A stretch of 59,054 nucleotides of DNA from Chloroflexus islandicus (GTDB lineage: Bacteria; Chloroflexota; Chloroflexia; Chloroflexales; Chloroflexaceae): positions 1-59,054 of the forward strand of contig NZ_LWQS01000051.1 of the NCBI RefSeq assembly GCF_001650695.1, written 5' to 3'. Under the pieces are notes generated by a model. It searched no databases and was not told the DNA's origin. It saw only the letters and a list, made by a program, of their open reading frames with translations. This document shows, piece after piece, positions 18,413-28,108 of this stretch. Position 1 is the first letter of the stretch, and the number at the start of each line of letters is the position of its first letter. The translations under genes were made by a program, and so were the position numbers.

Positions 18413-19615
18413 TCAGGCCCGCAACGCTGCGCGCAAGCCGGCGATTGCCTCATCAACGTGCTGCGGTTCGATAATCAACGGCGGCAAGAGCCGGATCACG
18501 TCTTCCCCGGCGGTTGCCACCAACAACCCATGGCGATGGGCCGCTTCGCGCACCGCACCCGCCGAGCCGGCAATCCGCACGCCGCGCATCAAACCGCGCC
18601 CGCGCAATTCAAGCACCACATCGGGTTGCTCGGCGGCCAGATCGTGCAACGCCTCATCGAGATAATTGCTGACCTGCTGCACGTGGGCCAGAAAGGCCGG
18701 ATCGCTAATCTTGCGGAAGACCGTCGCGCCTACCGCGGTCGCCAACGGATTGCCGCCGAAGGTGGTGCCATGGTCGCCGGGTTGGATCGCATCGGCCACG
18801 TGCTGGCCCATCAGGATCGCCCCGATCGGCAGACCGCCGGCCAGCGGCTTGGCCACTGTCATCAGATCCGGTTGCACGCCAAGCTGTTCGTGGGCCCAAA
18901 CCGTACCGGTGCGGCCCATCCCGCACTGAATCTCATCAAAGATGAGCAAGGCGCCATACTGCCGGCACAACTCGCGCGCACCGCGCACAAACTCAGCCTC
19001 GGCGGCGCGCAAGCCCCCTTCGCCCTGTACCGGCTCTAGCACGACCGCGCAGACATCGTGCCCCATCGTCGCAGCCAACGACGCTAAATCGTTATAGCGG
19101 GCGAAGCGCACTCCCGGCATCACCGGCATAAACGGCTCACGGTACTTCTCGCGGGCCGTAATCGCCACCGCCCCCATCGTGCGCCCATGGAAGCTGCCGT
19201 CAAACGCAACAATCGTCGTTTTGCCTTCGCCGAAATGGGCCCGTGCATAGCGGCGGGCAAATTTAATCGCCCCTTCAATCGCCTCGGCCCCGCTGTTGCA
19301 GAAGAAGGCCTTGTTGAACGCCGGACTGCTCTGTACCAGCAACGCGGCCAACTCGACCGCCGGGCGGGTGTGGTAGAGGTTTGACACGTGGATCAGGCGC
19401 GCCGCCTGCTCGTTGATCGCGTTCAGCACATCCCGATCGCCGTACCCCAGCGCATTGACGGCAATCCCGGCCACAAAATCGAGATAACGCCGGCCCTCGC
19501 TGTCGTAGAGATAAACACCCTCGCCGCGTTCGATAACGAAATCGGCGCGCACATAACTCTGCAACAGATAGTCGTGATCGGCCTGAATCAGGTCTGCGGC
19601 GCTCTCGCCGGTCAT
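18413..19615 (-). CDS. argD: Acetylornithine aminotransferase-like class III aminotransferase
   Basis: A 400-residue PLP enzyme. The Schiff-base lysine is in V-A-K-P-L-A-G-G-L-P-I-G-A, the G-A-E-A-I-E-G-A-I-K region and the F-D-E-I-Q-C-G-M-G-R-T-G motif are intact. The sequence pattern is that of ArgD/acetylornithine transaminase, used in arginine synthesis, though related diamine transaminases cannot be excluded. AAGGA precedes the ATG. No other arg genes are in the window. Confidence 0.88.
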   Translation of the reverse strand: MTGESAADLIQADHDYLLQSYVRADFVIERGEGVYLYDSEGRRYLDFVAGIAVNALGYGDRDVLNAINEQAARLIHVSNLYHTRPAVELAALLVQSSPAFNKAFFCNSGAEAIEGAIKFARRYARAHFGEGKTTIVAFDGSFHGRTMGAVAITAREKYREPFMPVMPGVRFARYNDLASLAATMGHDVCAVVLEPVQGEGGLRAAEAEFVRGARELCRQYGALLIFDEIQCGMGRTGTVWAHEQLGVQPDLMTVAKPLAGGLPIGAILMGQHVADAIQPGDHGTTFGGNPLATAVGATVFRKISDPAFLAHVQQVSNYLDEALHDLAAEQPDVVLELRGRGLMRGVRIAGSAGAVREAAHRHGLLVATAGEDVIRLLPPLIIEPQHVDEAIAGLRAALRA

Positions 19616-19738
19616 AGCTCGTCCTTTCCTACGCGATGTGCGAACCCTCTCACGCGCAATTATACCACCTGCGGGCGGTTGAGGGGCGGACAGCGCATGT
19701 GGTCGATGACAACCGTTGGCGGACAGAACGTTTGATTG

Positions 19739-19886
19739 AGTACAACCGGTGATCGCTGCGCAATGCCGTACAGACCCGTGCTGCGCTCCTCATCACCCCT
19801 CCCCCAGCGGGGGAGGGGCAAGGGGTGGGGGCATCAACCCGCACAGCGGGCTTCGTACCCCTTCCAGACCGATGTGCTGTCCGCCC
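19739..19886 (+). repeat. 148-bp direct repeat, copy 1
   Basis: This segment appears identical to 20073-20220 (offset 334). It contains a 10-bp hairpin (19796-19805 with 19809-19818, loop AGC) and a 54-base core (19804-19857) that recurs in inverted orientation, with two differences, in the tandem repeat at the right end of the window. Confidence 0.9.
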
Positions 19887-19935
19887 GTGAACCCCAGCGG
19901 GCGAAGGCTAGGGTGAGGGCCATACCCACCCCGTT

Positions 19936-19998
19936 TGTCATTGCGAGGGAGTGGCGGCCCCAGCGCAGCGCGGGGCCGCCCGACCGAAGCAATCTCCC
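19936..19998. repeat. REP-like palindromic element
   Basis: The ends read GTCATTGCGAGGGAG and CGAAGCAATCTCCCAC, a widespread intergenic repeat style in bacteria. Inside is a 9-bp stem (19953-19961 with 19972-19980, GGCGGCCCC/GGGGCCGCC). It sits between the two 148-bp repeats. Confidence 0.65.
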
Positions 19999-20072
19999 AC
20001 TTCAGCGGAGCGCATACCTGAGCGGGTATCTCTCGTGCGCGCGGGTTGAGGAACGGACCGAACAAGTGACCA

Positions 20073-20220
20073 AGTACAACCGGTGATCGCTGCGCAATGC
20101 CGTACAGACCCGTGCTGCGCTCCTCATCACCCCTCCCCCAGCGGGGGAGGGGCAAGGGGTGGGGGCATCAACCCGCACAGCGGGCTTCGTACCCCTTCCA
20201 GACCGATGTGCTGTCCGCCC
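20073..20220 (+). repeat. 148-bp direct repeat, copy 2
   Basis: Identical by eye to 19739-19886. The core shared with the right-end tandem repeat is 20138-20191. It ends 170 bases before the methyltransferase start. Confidence 0.9.
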
Positions 20221-20390
20221 TGCAACGGCAGACGGAAGGGGCGGCATAGCTTGCTCGCCCCGCCGTGCGGTTCCGAGATTATGGTATAACGATAGCAGCA
20301 GCCATCTCGCATGACCGGCAGCAGGGTGTATGGAGTGCGGCAGTTTCACTGCCGCCTGCTGAAACCTTGCAACGCCAGAGTACGCATCCT

Positions 20391-21011
20391 ATGATCTCAC
20401 TCTACCAGCGCCTCATCCGCTGGCTTTTCCAGCGTCTCTACCACGAATTCGCGTGGAGTTACGATCTGATCGCGTGGCTCGTATCGGGCGGCTACTGGCA
20501 ACGCTGGGTGCTGGCCGCCCTGCCCGCGCTGCGTGGGCGTGTGTTGGAACTCGGCTGCGGGCCCGGCTACCTCCAGCGGGCCTTGGCGGCCCGGCCCGGC
20601 GTCGCCGGTCTCGACGCCTCACCCGCGATGCTGCGTCGCGCCGCGCGGTTCACCAACCGGCTCGTGCGCGCCGATGCCCGCCGCCTGCCGTTTGCCGATG
20701 CCAGTTTCGATACAGTCTGCGCCACCTTCCCCGCCGAATACATCCTTGATCCGGCGACCCACGCCGAAATCCGGCGGGTGCTAGCGCCCGACGGCCAATT
20801 GGTCATTGTTGATGGCGGGCGGCTGGAAGGAGGGTATGGGCGGTTGATTGATGTAATCTATCGCCTGATCTGGCTGGGGCGCAACCCGCGCGATCTGCCA
20901 GAGAGCATCACGTTTGGCGATGTTCGCCTGCGCGTGCAGCGCGTGACCATTGGTCACAGCAGTGTCCTTGTGCTGACTGGGAGGCCGCATGAGTCCGGAT
21001 CTGAGCGTTGA
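20391..21011 (+). CDS. Class I SAM-dependent methyltransferase
   Basis: The ATG at 20391 is chosen because the upstream part of the open frame runs through intergenic DNA. The 206-residue protein has the SAM-binding motif [10 protein letters not shown], an acidic residue in G-L-D-A-S-P, and the [14 protein letters not shown] motif of the UbiE/Methyltransf_11 group. An amphipathic N-terminal segment suggests membrane association. The substrate is unknown (lipid or quinone are possible). It overlaps rnhB by 23 bases. Confidence 0.82.
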   Translation: MISLYQRLIRWLFQRLYHEFAWSYDLIAWLVSGGYWQRWVLAALPALRGRVLELGCGPGYLQRALAARPGVAGLDASPAMLRRAARFTNRLVRADARRLPFADASFDTVCATFPAEYILDPATHAEIRRVLAPDGQLVIVDGGRLEGGYGRLIDVIYRLIWLGRNPRDLPESITFGDVRLRVQRVTIGHSSVLVLTGRPHESGSER

Positions 21012-21627
21012 ACAGACCCTGCGTGCGCGCGGCTATCCGGCGCTGGCCGGGATTGACGAAGCCGGACGTGGCTGTTGGGCCGGGCCGGTAGTGGCTGCCG
21101 CGGTGGTGTTAGCGCCCATTGTCTACGAGCAGCCGCACCTCTTGGCGGCAGTCAACGACTCGAAGCAGTTAAGCGCCGTAGCCCGCGAACGCGCGTTTGC
21201 CACCGTCCAAACCTACGCCCAAGGCATCGGGGTCGGCATCGTGCCGGCCTTCCTCATCGACGCCTACGGCATTCTGCCCGCGACCCGCCTTGCGATGACG
21301 CAGGCCCTGCTCGCGTTGCCCTGCCCGGTTGATGCGCTGTTGATCGATGCCGAACACCTCCCCGGTATTCGCCTGCCCCAAGAATCGTTGGTGCGTGGCG
21401 ATGCCCGTTCGCTCTCGATTGCCGCCGCCTCGATCATCGCCAAAGTCACCCGCGACCGGCTGATGCACACCGCTGATCACTGTTACCCGGCTTATGGCTT
21501 TGCCGTGCATAAAGGGTACGGCACTGCCGCGCATCGCCGCGCCTTGGCGCACCACGGCCCGTCACCCATCCATCGCTATACCTTCCAGCCGGTGATCGAG
21601 GCGCTTGAGCACTTGGAACCTGCATGA
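20989..21627 (+). CDS. rnhB: Ribonuclease HII
   Basis: A 212-residue enzyme that cuts RNA in RNA-DNA hybrids, including single ribonucleotides in DNA. The active-site motif G-I-D-E-A-G-R-G, the D in L-I-D-A-E-H and the [14 protein letters not shown] segment are complete. GGGAGG lies in front of the ATG. The stop codon overlaps the next gene's ATG (ATGA). Confidence 0.94.
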   Translation: MSPDLSVEQTLRARGYPALAGIDEAGRGCWAGPVVAAAVVLAPIVYEQPHLLAAVNDSKQLSAVARERAFATVQTYAQGIGVGIVPAFLIDAYGILPATRLAMTQALLALPCPVDALLIDAEHLPGIRLPQESLVRGDARSLSIAAASIIAKVTRDRLMHTADHCYPAYGFAVHKGYGTAAHRRALAHHGPSPIHRYTFQPVIEALEHLEPA

Positions 21628-22190
21628 ATCTTCGTGAACATCTCTTGTACTCGAGCATGCTGGCTGCCGGCTTGTACCCGCGCCAACCGGTCGCCGCCGC
21701 GCTCCTGATCGCCGGCGGCGTGCTGATCGATCTCGATCATCTCGCGCTGTACGTCTGCCGCACTGGTGATTGGAGCATCAGCGGCGCATTGGTGTACAAC
21801 CGCTATCGCAACCGGCTGCCTCGTCACGGTGACAACCGGCCGCGCTATGGCTCGCTCCGCTCGTGGTTGCACCGGCCCCTCCTCGTCTTGCCCCCGCTGT
21901 GGATGCTGGCCCAGCGTTACCCGCAGCTCCGCCCGTTCGCGCTTGGCATCACCTTCCATCTCTTGCTTGATCACCTCCCCCTGCCCTTGATCTGGGCCGC
22001 CTACCTGCGCGCTGGCGGGCATTGCGGGCACTGCGGCAGCCGGCAACCGCTGGAAGTCTACCGCCGGCCACGCCTCCCCGATCGCCGCATGCACTGGATC
22101 GCGCTCTGCCGGCGGTGCGCAACCAAGAGAATGTGGTACACTGATCATAACACGCATGCTACCACCACTTCCGCGCTGCCCAACGATTGA
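21624..22190 (+). CDS. Membrane-associated protein, metal-dependent-hydrolase-like with zinc ribbon
   Basis: A 188-residue protein coupled by ATGA to rnhB. It has hydrophobic helices (about 15-35, 90-125) with D-L-D-H-L and H-L-L-L-D-H motifs resembling the YdjM/DUF457 membrane-bound hydrolase group, and a Cys-rich C-terminus (C-G-H-C about residue 136, C-R-R-C about 175) that looks like a zinc ribbon. The last 15 residues are Thr/His-rich. The function is not known; the hydrolase likeness is tentative. Confidence 0.65.
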   Translation: MNLREHLLYSSMLAAGLYPRQPVAAALLIAGGVLIDLDHLALYVCRTGDWSISGALVYNRYRNRLPRHGDNRPRYGSLRSWLHRPLLVLPPLWMLAQRYPQLRPFALGITFHLLLDHLPLPLIWAAYLRAGGHCGHCGSRQPLEVYRRPRLPDRRMHWIALCRRCATKRMWYTDHNTHATTTSALPND

Positions 22191-22212
22191 ATAAACCGGA
22201 AGGAGTGCATAG

Positions 22213-22701
22213 ATGGATCCGGATGACGAGCTAACCCCGGAAGATCCGCTCACTGAACTGAGCCGGCTGGCGAGTGAAGCCATCGACGGCCAATCGAAGG
22301 GCGCTACCTCAGCCGAGCGTCGCCGGCGTTGCGATCGGGTGCTCGAACTTGAAGCGCAAGGTTTCATCACCGACGATCGCGCCTGCTTCCTCGCCGGTTT
22401 AGTCATGATCTGCGGCGAATCGGTGGCCGATTTTCACCACGCCCACCGGTTTGCCCGCCGCGCCACCGAATTGGGTGACGAACGCGCATGGACATTACGC
22501 GCAATGGCGTGGGATCGGTTGTTGATCGAATTGGGCCGGCCACAACACTTCGGCACCCAGATCATCCGCATGGGAGGACGCTGGTCGCTAGGTGAAGTCA
22601 ACCCGCGTGTGACTGATTGGGAACGGGCGTTGTTCGGCGTGCCGCCGCTGTATGTGCAATTGCAGCGGGTCGAAGAATTGCAACGCTCTGAACAAGGGTG
22701 A
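22213..22701 (+). CDS. Conserved cytoplasmic protein of unknown function (DUF6624-like?)
   Basis: A 162-residue acidic, helical protein without signal or membrane segment. AAGGAG lies nine bases before the ATG. The C-terminal half, with G-R-P-Q-H-F-G-T-Q and the tail E-R-A-L-F-G-V-P-P-L-Y-V-Q-L, recalls the DUF6624 type in which a Gly-Thr-Gln motif follows a Pro-Gln pair. That likeness is from memory and uncertain. No function is proposed. Confidence 0.7.
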   Translation: MDPDDELTPEDPLTELSRLASEAIDGQSKGATSAERRRRCDRVLELEAQGFITDDRACFLAGLVMICGESVADFHHAHRFARRATELGDERAWTLRAMAWDRLLIELGRPQHFGTQIIRMGGRWSLGEVNPRVTDWERALFGVPPLYVQLQRVEELQRSEQG

Positions 22702-22713
22702 AGGCAGGATGGC

Positions 22714-22742
22714 GGCGGGGCGATGGCAACCATTGCCCCGCC
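22714..22742 (+). terminator. Stem-loop terminator after the 22.2-kb gene
   Basis: Thirteen-base arms (22714-22726, GGCGGGGCGATGG, and 22730-22742) pair with one G-U, with a CAA loop. The U-tract is short (AGTTTACT). It lies just after the stop at 22701. Confidence 0.65.
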
Positions 22743-22893
22743 AGTTTACTATCGTTCGTGTTCGCTGATACCTCTAACCCCACTATCGTCTTTCCGGTTG
22801 CTTTTCTAGCAATCTGCCCGCATTCCTCGCCTGCATTGGGCAAGCTCTTTCTAAGGATACATCCTCTGTAACTATTGCGTAATCTATGCAGAT

Positions 22894-22923
22894 TGTTCGT
22901 TAAACGCAATCCGGCGTACAGTT
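22894..22923 (+). promoter_or_regulatory. Candidate promoter of secreted-protein gene
   Basis: TTGTTC (22894-22899) and TACAGT (22918-22923) are 18 bp apart, 53 bases before the ATG at 22976. The matches are moderate, so this is only the best candidate in the 274-base gap. Confidence 0.35.
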
Positions 22924-22975
22924 TCATTGTCCTATCAGGCATGTCTCAGGTTCAAAATAAGACAGGGGGGACACG

Positions 22976-24226
22976 ATGAGACGCCTTTCGTTGCGTTCGC
23001 TGTTCGCTGTCGGTTTCGGCACGGCCCTCGCCCTTGTGCTGGCCTTGTTCACCTACGGCGCTGCTGCATCACGCGCCACCGTCGAGATCTTTACGCCGCA
23101 GGGGCAAGCCCAATGCGCAGCCACCGGCGCACCGGCGCCGGCTATCTTCCAAACCCAAACCTTGCTCGCTCGTTTCGACTACTACCGTGTGCTTGAACCG
23201 CCATTTGGGCCGGAACCCATCGAGGTTGACATCACCTTCCCTGATGGGCGCATTTTTACGGTCAGTGCCGCCCAATTTCTCGATGGTGTAATCGACATGC
23301 CCACGAACGTGCAATTCGCCCGCTTCACCAACAACGCCGGCCAACTCTCGCTCAACATTACCATTCCGGGCACATGGCCCTACGGTTGTTATCGCCTTAC
23401 CGGGCGCGGGCTAAGTGTGGGTGGCGCTCACACAGCCTCGGCCTTCTTCGTCGTCATTCCCGGCGGACGACCCGGCCCGACCGGCAACGCCACCCTGCGG
23501 ACAACCTTGAACGGGCAAGAGACGAATGTCCTTCAGCAAGGACAAATTCTTGAGGTCGACGGGCGCAATTTCTTGGGTGGCGAGTTGGTCTCGTTTTGGC
23601 TGACCGCCCCCGATGGCACCGTCATTAACTTCCCGCCCGGCCAGCAGGTCGTGCAAGCGACGCCAAGCGGAGCGGTATCAACATCGTTTCAGTTTGAGGG
23701 GAAGAATCCGGTGGGGCGCTACACCGTAACGGCGCTCGGCAATACCAGCGGCTTTCGCGTCTTTGCCCACTTCGAGCTCAAGTCGCGGCCTGTCACCCAA
23801 CGCGGCCCGGCCCGGCTTGCGGTCGTGGTGCCATTTGGTGCCGAAGCGCCACAACGCTCGATCTTCTACGCCAACGGCGATCTCTTCTTCCCCGGCGAGC
23901 GGGTGGATCTATGGCTGACCATGCCCGATGGCTCGGTGCGCGGCTTTCCCTCAACCTTTGCCGATCCGGTGGCCGGCCAGTTTTTGGTTGAGCTCTTCCT
24001 CGATGAGCGGCTGCCGGTCGGATTCTACCAGTTGACGGCGCAGGGAGCGGTTAGCCAACAATTGGTCATTGCCACGTTTACCTTAACCCAAACCGCCGAC
24101 ACGATCGCCAATCCGCAACCAGTGCCGCAAATCGGCCTCGATAACAACCCCGTGACGCCGCCCAATCTCAGCTTCATCGATCCCAACCCAGCGGACATCA
24201 ACGAGTACGGTAATCCTGACGAATAA
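22976..24226 (+). CDS. Secreted protein with repeated beta-rich domains
   Basis: A 416-residue protein with a classical signal peptide (basic start, hydrophobic 10-30, A-A-A-S-R-A cleavage region). Two C-terminal modules (about 165-265 and 275-370) share a pattern: G-E-x-V-x-x-W-L-T-x-P-D-G, then F-P, then P-V-G-x-Y/F-x-x-T-A-x-G, ending in A-x-F-x-L. The N-terminal region has related I-T-F-P-D-G and G-C-Y-R-L-T elements, so there may be three Ig-like modules. It ends in an Asn/Pro-rich tail. It is probably an exported surface or wall protein; the function is unknown. Confidence 0.78.
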   Translation: MRRLSLRSLFAVGFGTALALVLALFTYGAAASRATVEIFTPQGQAQCAATGAPAPAIFQTQTLLARFDYYRVLEPPFGPEPIEVDITFPDGRIFTVSAAQFLDGVIDMPTNVQFARFTNNAGQLSLNITIPGTWPYGCYRLTGRGLSVGGAHTASAFFVVIPGGRPGPTGNATLRTTLNGQETNVLQQGQILEVDGRNFLGGELVSFWLTAPDGTVINFPPGQQVVQATPSGAVSTSFQFEGKNPVGRYTVTALGNTSGFRVFAHFELKSRPVTQRGPARLAVVVPFGAEAPQRSIFYANGDLFFPGERVDLWLTMPDGSVRGFPSTFADPVAGQFLVELFLDERLPVGFYQLTAQGAVSQQLVIATFTLTQTADTIANPQPVPQIGLDNNPVTPPNLSFIDPNPADINEYGNPDE

Positions 24227-24232
24227 CCGTTA

Positions 24233-24295
24233 GCGGGCGTAGGGGCATAGCGTTGCTATGCCCCTACGCCCGCGTCGCTATGCCCCTACGCCCGC
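24233..24295. repeat. Palindromic repeat (GTAGGGGCATAGC family) between convergent genes
   Basis: A perfect 19-bp inverted repeat (24233-24251 with 24255-24273, loop GTT) is followed by a third half-copy at 24277-24295. It sits between the ends of two convergent genes and may act as a bidirectional terminator. The same core is found at 47595-47633. Confidence 0.8.
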
Positions 24296-24307
24296 AGTAC
24301 GATGCCG

Positions 24308-25387
24308 CTACGATGCCGGCGGTATCGCCATATTGAGGGAAAGGAGCTGTTGCACGTCACGCAAGCGAGCCAGTTGCATTTCGAGCTGGTCAAACGCTTG
24401 GGCATCACCAGCGCGGGCAGCGACCAACGCAGCGCTCATCCGCGCTTCAATGTCGTTGAGGAGTTTGGCGCTCTGCTTGCGGCGCGTTTCGAGATCAGCC
24501 GCATAAATCGCCAGCGAGATATGGCAAGCCACCAATTCTAACAAGTTAAGATGGGAGCTATCGAACTGGCGGCTCTGGGTCGTGGTCACAGTTAATGCGC
24601 CGAGCAAGCGCGGCCCCCACCGCAACGGAGCCGCCATCGCGCACCGCGTCGGCGCATCATACTCACGCATCCGCAACGAGAGCCAACGCCGGTCAGCATC
24701 GGTTTCATCAATAATCAATGGCTGCCCTTCGCGCAGGACAAAACCGGCAAAGCCGTGCTCGCGCACTTCGCGCGCGCGCTCAGGCGTAGCAACATGGCCG
24801 TTGCTCAACAACAACATCGGTGCGGCGCTGTTATCGAGCGGGAGCAAGAGCAATGATGCCCGTTCGCCTCCCACCATTGCTGGCACCTGTGTCGCTAATT
24901 GCAAACCCAAATGGAGCGGATCGGTCGTGGCGCTAGTCACCATGCGGCCAAACTGTAGCAACTGATCGAGCGTGTCGGCATGGGCGCGGGCTTGGTTGAG
25001 ATACTGGTCAAGCTGGCCTTGCAACGACGATTGCTCAAGCACAACGCCGACAATCTGGCCCAACGCCGTCAACAACTCACGATCATCACTATCAAACGGC
25101 GGCGTCGATCGGGTGACTTCAATCCGCCCCACCACTCGCCGGCCAATCATGATCGGGCCAACCAACATGGTCGGCGCGTGTGCTTGCAAACTGCCAGTTC
25201 CGGCGGGAACAATAATTTCAACTTTATCGGCCAGCAACCACTCACCGCACAGATCGCGCAACATCGGCAACGGGTCAGATTGGCGCGCAGCAGCAAAAAA
25301 AGCGCCTACCGTCATTAAGGCATTGCGCAGACGGGCAGCCCGGCGCTGGGCGGCAATCAACTGAGTAGCAACATCGGATGCGGTCAC
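24308..25387 (-). CDS. Double-GAF-domain signalling protein
   Basis: GTG 25387 is preferred over GTG 25393 because AGGAG is then five bases away. The protein of about 359 residues is cytoplasmic, with two GAF-like domains: about 25-125 (ending P-F-D-S-D-D-R-E-L-L-T-A-L-G) and about 145-300 (with G-F-A-G-F-V-L-R-E-G-Q-P-L-I-I and a typical L-L-E-L-V-A-C-H-I-S-L-A-I end). A helical tail follows. No kinase, GGDEF or phosphatase output domain is attached, so it probably senses a small ligand for a partner protein. Confidence 0.8.
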   Translation of the reverse strand: MTASDVATQLIAAQRRAARLRNALMTVGAFFAAARQSDPLPMLRDLCGEWLLADKVEIIVPAGTGSLQAHAPTMLVGPIMIGRRVVGRIEVTRSTPPFDSDDRELLTALGQIVGVVLEQSSLQGQLDQYLNQARAHADTLDQLLQFGRMVTSATTDPLHLGLQLATQVPAMVGGERASLLLLPLDNSAAPMLLLSNGHVATPERAREVREHGFAGFVLREGQPLIIDETDADRRWLSLRMREYDAPTRCAMAAPLRWGPRLLGALTVTTTQSRQFDSSHLNLLELVACHISLAIYAADLETRRKQSAKLLNDIEARMSAALVAARAGDAQAFDQLEMQLARLRDVQQLLSLNMAIPPAS

Positions 25388-25492
25388 AACCACTCCTGAT
25401 CAGCGACACGAGACGCCTATCACTCTTGAGTCTTGATCATACCACGATGCCGGGCTGGGCAAGATGACAAACCCGGCATCGTAGATTACAGT

Positions 25493-27973
25493 TCAGGCAT
25501 CAAGCGGTTCGGCGGGGCGGCGCTCTGCCATGGTCAGGATGCTGCCGCGGTGAAACACGAGCTGGCCATGCTCAACATCCACCTCGATCTGATCACCAGC
25601 GGCAAACGTTCCGCGTAGCAGCTCGCGCGAAATCGGCGTCTCGAGCAGGCGCTGAATGGTGCGGCGCAACGGGCGCGCGCCAAAGACCGGGTTGTAGCCT
25701 TCGTTGACGAGATACTCTTTGGCCGCCTGCGTTAACGTCAAGCCGATATTCTGTTCGCGCAGCCGGTTAACCAATTCGCTGATCTGCAATTCGACGATCT
25801 TGGTCAAATCTTCCATCGAGAGCGGATGGAAGAGAATAATCTCGTCGATCCGGTTGAGAAATTCGGGCCGGAAGGTCTGCTTAAGCGCCTCATCAACCTT
25901 CTTGCGCGCCTCGCGCAGATCGAACGCTTTTTGCGCCTTGCCGCCCACATTAAAGCCGATCCCGCCGCCTTGCAGATGCTCGGTGCCGGCATTGCTGGTC
26001 ATGATGATGATCGTATTGCGGAAATCGACCGTGCGGCCTTGGCCATCGGTCAGCCGGCCATCGTCAAGCACTTGCAGCAAGGCGTTGAAGACATCGCGGT
26101 GCGCCTTCTCGATTTCGTCGAAGAGCACGACCTGATACGGACGGCGGCGAATGCTCTCGGTCAACTGGCCGCCTTCGTCATAGCCGACATAGCCGGGTGG
26201 CGCGCCGATCAAGCGACTGACGGTGTGCTTCTCTTGATACTCGCTCATATCGACCCGCGTCATCGCCTCTTCGCTGTCGAACATAAACTCGGCGAGCGCG
26301 CGGGCTAGCTCCGTTTTGCCCACGCCGGTTGGGCCGACGAAGAGGAACGAGCCGATCGGACGGCGCGGATCGCGCAGGCCGGAACGCGCGCGGCGAATAG
26401 CGTCGCTCAAGGCGACAATCGCCTCGTGCTGGCCGATCACCCGCTCGTGCAGCCGTTCTTCCATGTGGATTAGCTTTTCACGCTCGGTTTCGAGCATGCG
26501 GCTGACCGGCACCCCCGTCCAACTGGCAACGATCTGCGCGACATCTTCATCATCCACCACTTCATCGAGATTGTTGCGCGCCAGCCACTCGTTGCGCTCA
26601 GTCTCAAATTCCGCTTGCAGGGCCAAATAGCGCGCGCGCAGCATCGCCGCCCGTTCGTAGTCGCGGCGGGCCCCGGCTTCTTCCTCTTCGGCTTGCAGCC
26701 GCTTCAGCTCCTCTTCCTTCGCTTTCAGCTCAGGCGGCATCGAGAAGATGTCAATCCGCAGCTTGGCGCTGGCTTCGTCAATCAGGTCAATCGCTTTGTC
26801 AGGCAAAAACCGGTCGTTGATATAGCGGCTCGACAGTTGCACCGCCGCCCGCAACGCCTCATCGCTGATCGTCAGTTGATGGTGCTCTTCGTAGCGCTTG
26901 CGCAGGCCGCGCAGCATCTCAACTGTCGTCTCCGGGTCAGGCTCTTCGACAAACACCGGCGAGAAGCGCCGTTCGAGCGCCGCATCCTTCTCGATATGCT
27001 TGCGATATTCGTCAATCGTCGTCGCCCCAATTACCTGAATCTCGCCGCGCGAGAGAGCGGGCTTGAGCATATTCGAGGCGTCGATGCTGCCGGTAGCGGC
27101 GCCAGCGCCAACAACCGTGTGCAGCTCATCAATGAAAAGGATGATGCGGCCCTTCGCGTTGCGCACCTCATCCATCACTGCCTTCAACCGCTCTTCAAAC
27201 TCGCCGCGGAACTTCGAGCCGGCCACCATCCCGGCCAGATCGAGCGCCAGCAGTTTGCGATCGACCAACGTCGGCGGCACGTCGCCACGAGCAATGCGTT
27301 GGGCCAACCCCTCGACAATCGCCGTCTTGCCGACGCCGGTTTCGCCAACCAAGACCGGATTATTCTTAGTGCGGCGCGATAGAATGCGAATGACGCGGGT
27401 AATCTCGGCCTCGCGGCCAATCACCGGATCGAGCTTATCTTCACGGGCGAGCTCAGTCAGATCGGTGCTATACTTAGTCAGAATTTCATAGCGGCTCTCA
27501 GCCGAGGGGTCATCGCTGCGCTGGCTGCCGCGAATCTCCATCAACACTTGATAGATCCGCTCCTGATCAATATGATAGCTCTGCAAAATCCGCGCTGAAG
27601 GGCCATCGCGCTCGCTCGCCAAGCCGATAAGTAAGTGGTCGAGGCCGACATACTGATCGCCTAGCCGGTTGGCTTCTTCCTCAGCGCGCTTGACCAACCG
27701 CTGCGTGCGCGGCGTAATGAAGACTTGACCACCGATGCCATGCGAATTCAACATCTTCGGGAGCTTCTCCAGCTCGCGCTCGATGCGCCGTTCCACCTCT
27801 TGCGGATCAACGTTCAAGCGCGCCAGCGCCCGCGTTGCCAGACCATCGCGCTGGCGGAGCATCGCCAAAAAGAGATGCTCGACATCGAGCTGCGAATGCT
27901 GGTGATCCTGCATAATCTCTTGGGCAATATGGAAGGCGCTCTGCGCCTTTTCAGTAAATCGCTCCAGTCTCAT
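25493..27973 (-). CDS. clpC: ClpC-type AAA+ chaperone ATPase
   Basis: An 826-residue Hsp100 unfoldase feeding ClpP and acting in proteostasis. It has the double Clp_N repeat (1-145), AAA1 with Walker [10 protein letters not shown], a short middle region with a UVR-like motif ([12 protein letters not shown]), AAA2 with [10 protein letters not shown], and a ClpB_D2-small C-terminus. The short middle domain separates it from ClpB. GAGGG precedes the ATG. An AGTATA at 28039-28044 (TATACT on the minus strand) could be its -10 box, but no -35 was clear. Confidence 0.94.
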   Translation of the reverse strand: MRLERFTEKAQSAFHIAQEIMQDHQHSQLDVEHLFLAMLRQRDGLATRALARLNVDPQEVERRIERELEKLPKMLNSHGIGGQVFITPRTQRLVKRAEEEANRLGDQYVGLDHLLIGLASERDGPSARILQSYHIDQERIYQVLMEIRGSQRSDDPSAESRYEILTKYSTDLTELAREDKLDPVIGREAEITRVIRILSRRTKNNPVLVGETGVGKTAIVEGLAQRIARGDVPPTLVDRKLLALDLAGMVAGSKFRGEFEERLKAVMDEVRNAKGRIILFIDELHTVVGAGAATGSIDASNMLKPALSRGEIQVIGATTIDEYRKHIEKDAALERRFSPVFVEEPDPETTVEMLRGLRKRYEEHHQLTISDEALRAAVQLSSRYINDRFLPDKAIDLIDEASAKLRIDIFSMPPELKAKEEELKRLQAEEEEAGARRDYERAAMLRARYLALQAEFETERNEWLARNNLDEVVDDEDVAQIVASWTGVPVSRMLETEREKLIHMEERLHERVIGQHEAIVALSDAIRRARSGLRDPRRPIGSFLFVGPTGVGKTELARALAEFMFDSEEAMTRVDMSEYQEKHTVSRLIGAPPGYVGYDEGGQLTESIRRRPYQVVLFDEIEKAHRDVFNALLQVLDDGRLTDGQGRTVDFRNTIIIMTSNAGTEHLQGGGIGFNVGGKAQKAFDLREARKKVDEALKQTFRPEFLNRIDEIILFHPLSMEDLTKIVELQISELVNRLREQNIGLTLTQAAKEYLVNEGYNPVFGARPLRRTIQRLLETPISRELLRGTFAAGDQIEVDVEHGQLVFHRGSILTMAERRPAEPLDA

Positions 27974-28108
27974 TGCTATCCCTCGTGCGTGTCTGCCGCA
28001 GGGCAGATGGGCAGATCACAAGATTGACCTGCTTTGGTAGTATAGCACAGCAAGTCGTTGAAAACAGGCTGAGTCTATTGGATTTGTGTTATCGTGCAGG
28101 GAGCATGT

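Larger units (their letters stand above)
19616..20390. other. Repeat-rich gene-free region
   Basis: About 775 bases with no convincing gene. It contains two identical 148-bp direct repeats, a REP-like hairpin between them, and several stem-loops. Open frames seen here are short, run through the repeats and lack ribosome sites. No transposase fragment was recognised. Confidence 0.7.

Noticed and set aside
19616-20390. Insertion sequence remnant
   Set aside because: Direct repeats exist but no transposase reading frame or terminal inverted repeats with target duplication were seen.
28039-28044. -10 box (TATACT on minus strand) for clpC
   Set aside because: No -35 element at 16-18 bp and no other support, so not listed as a promoter.
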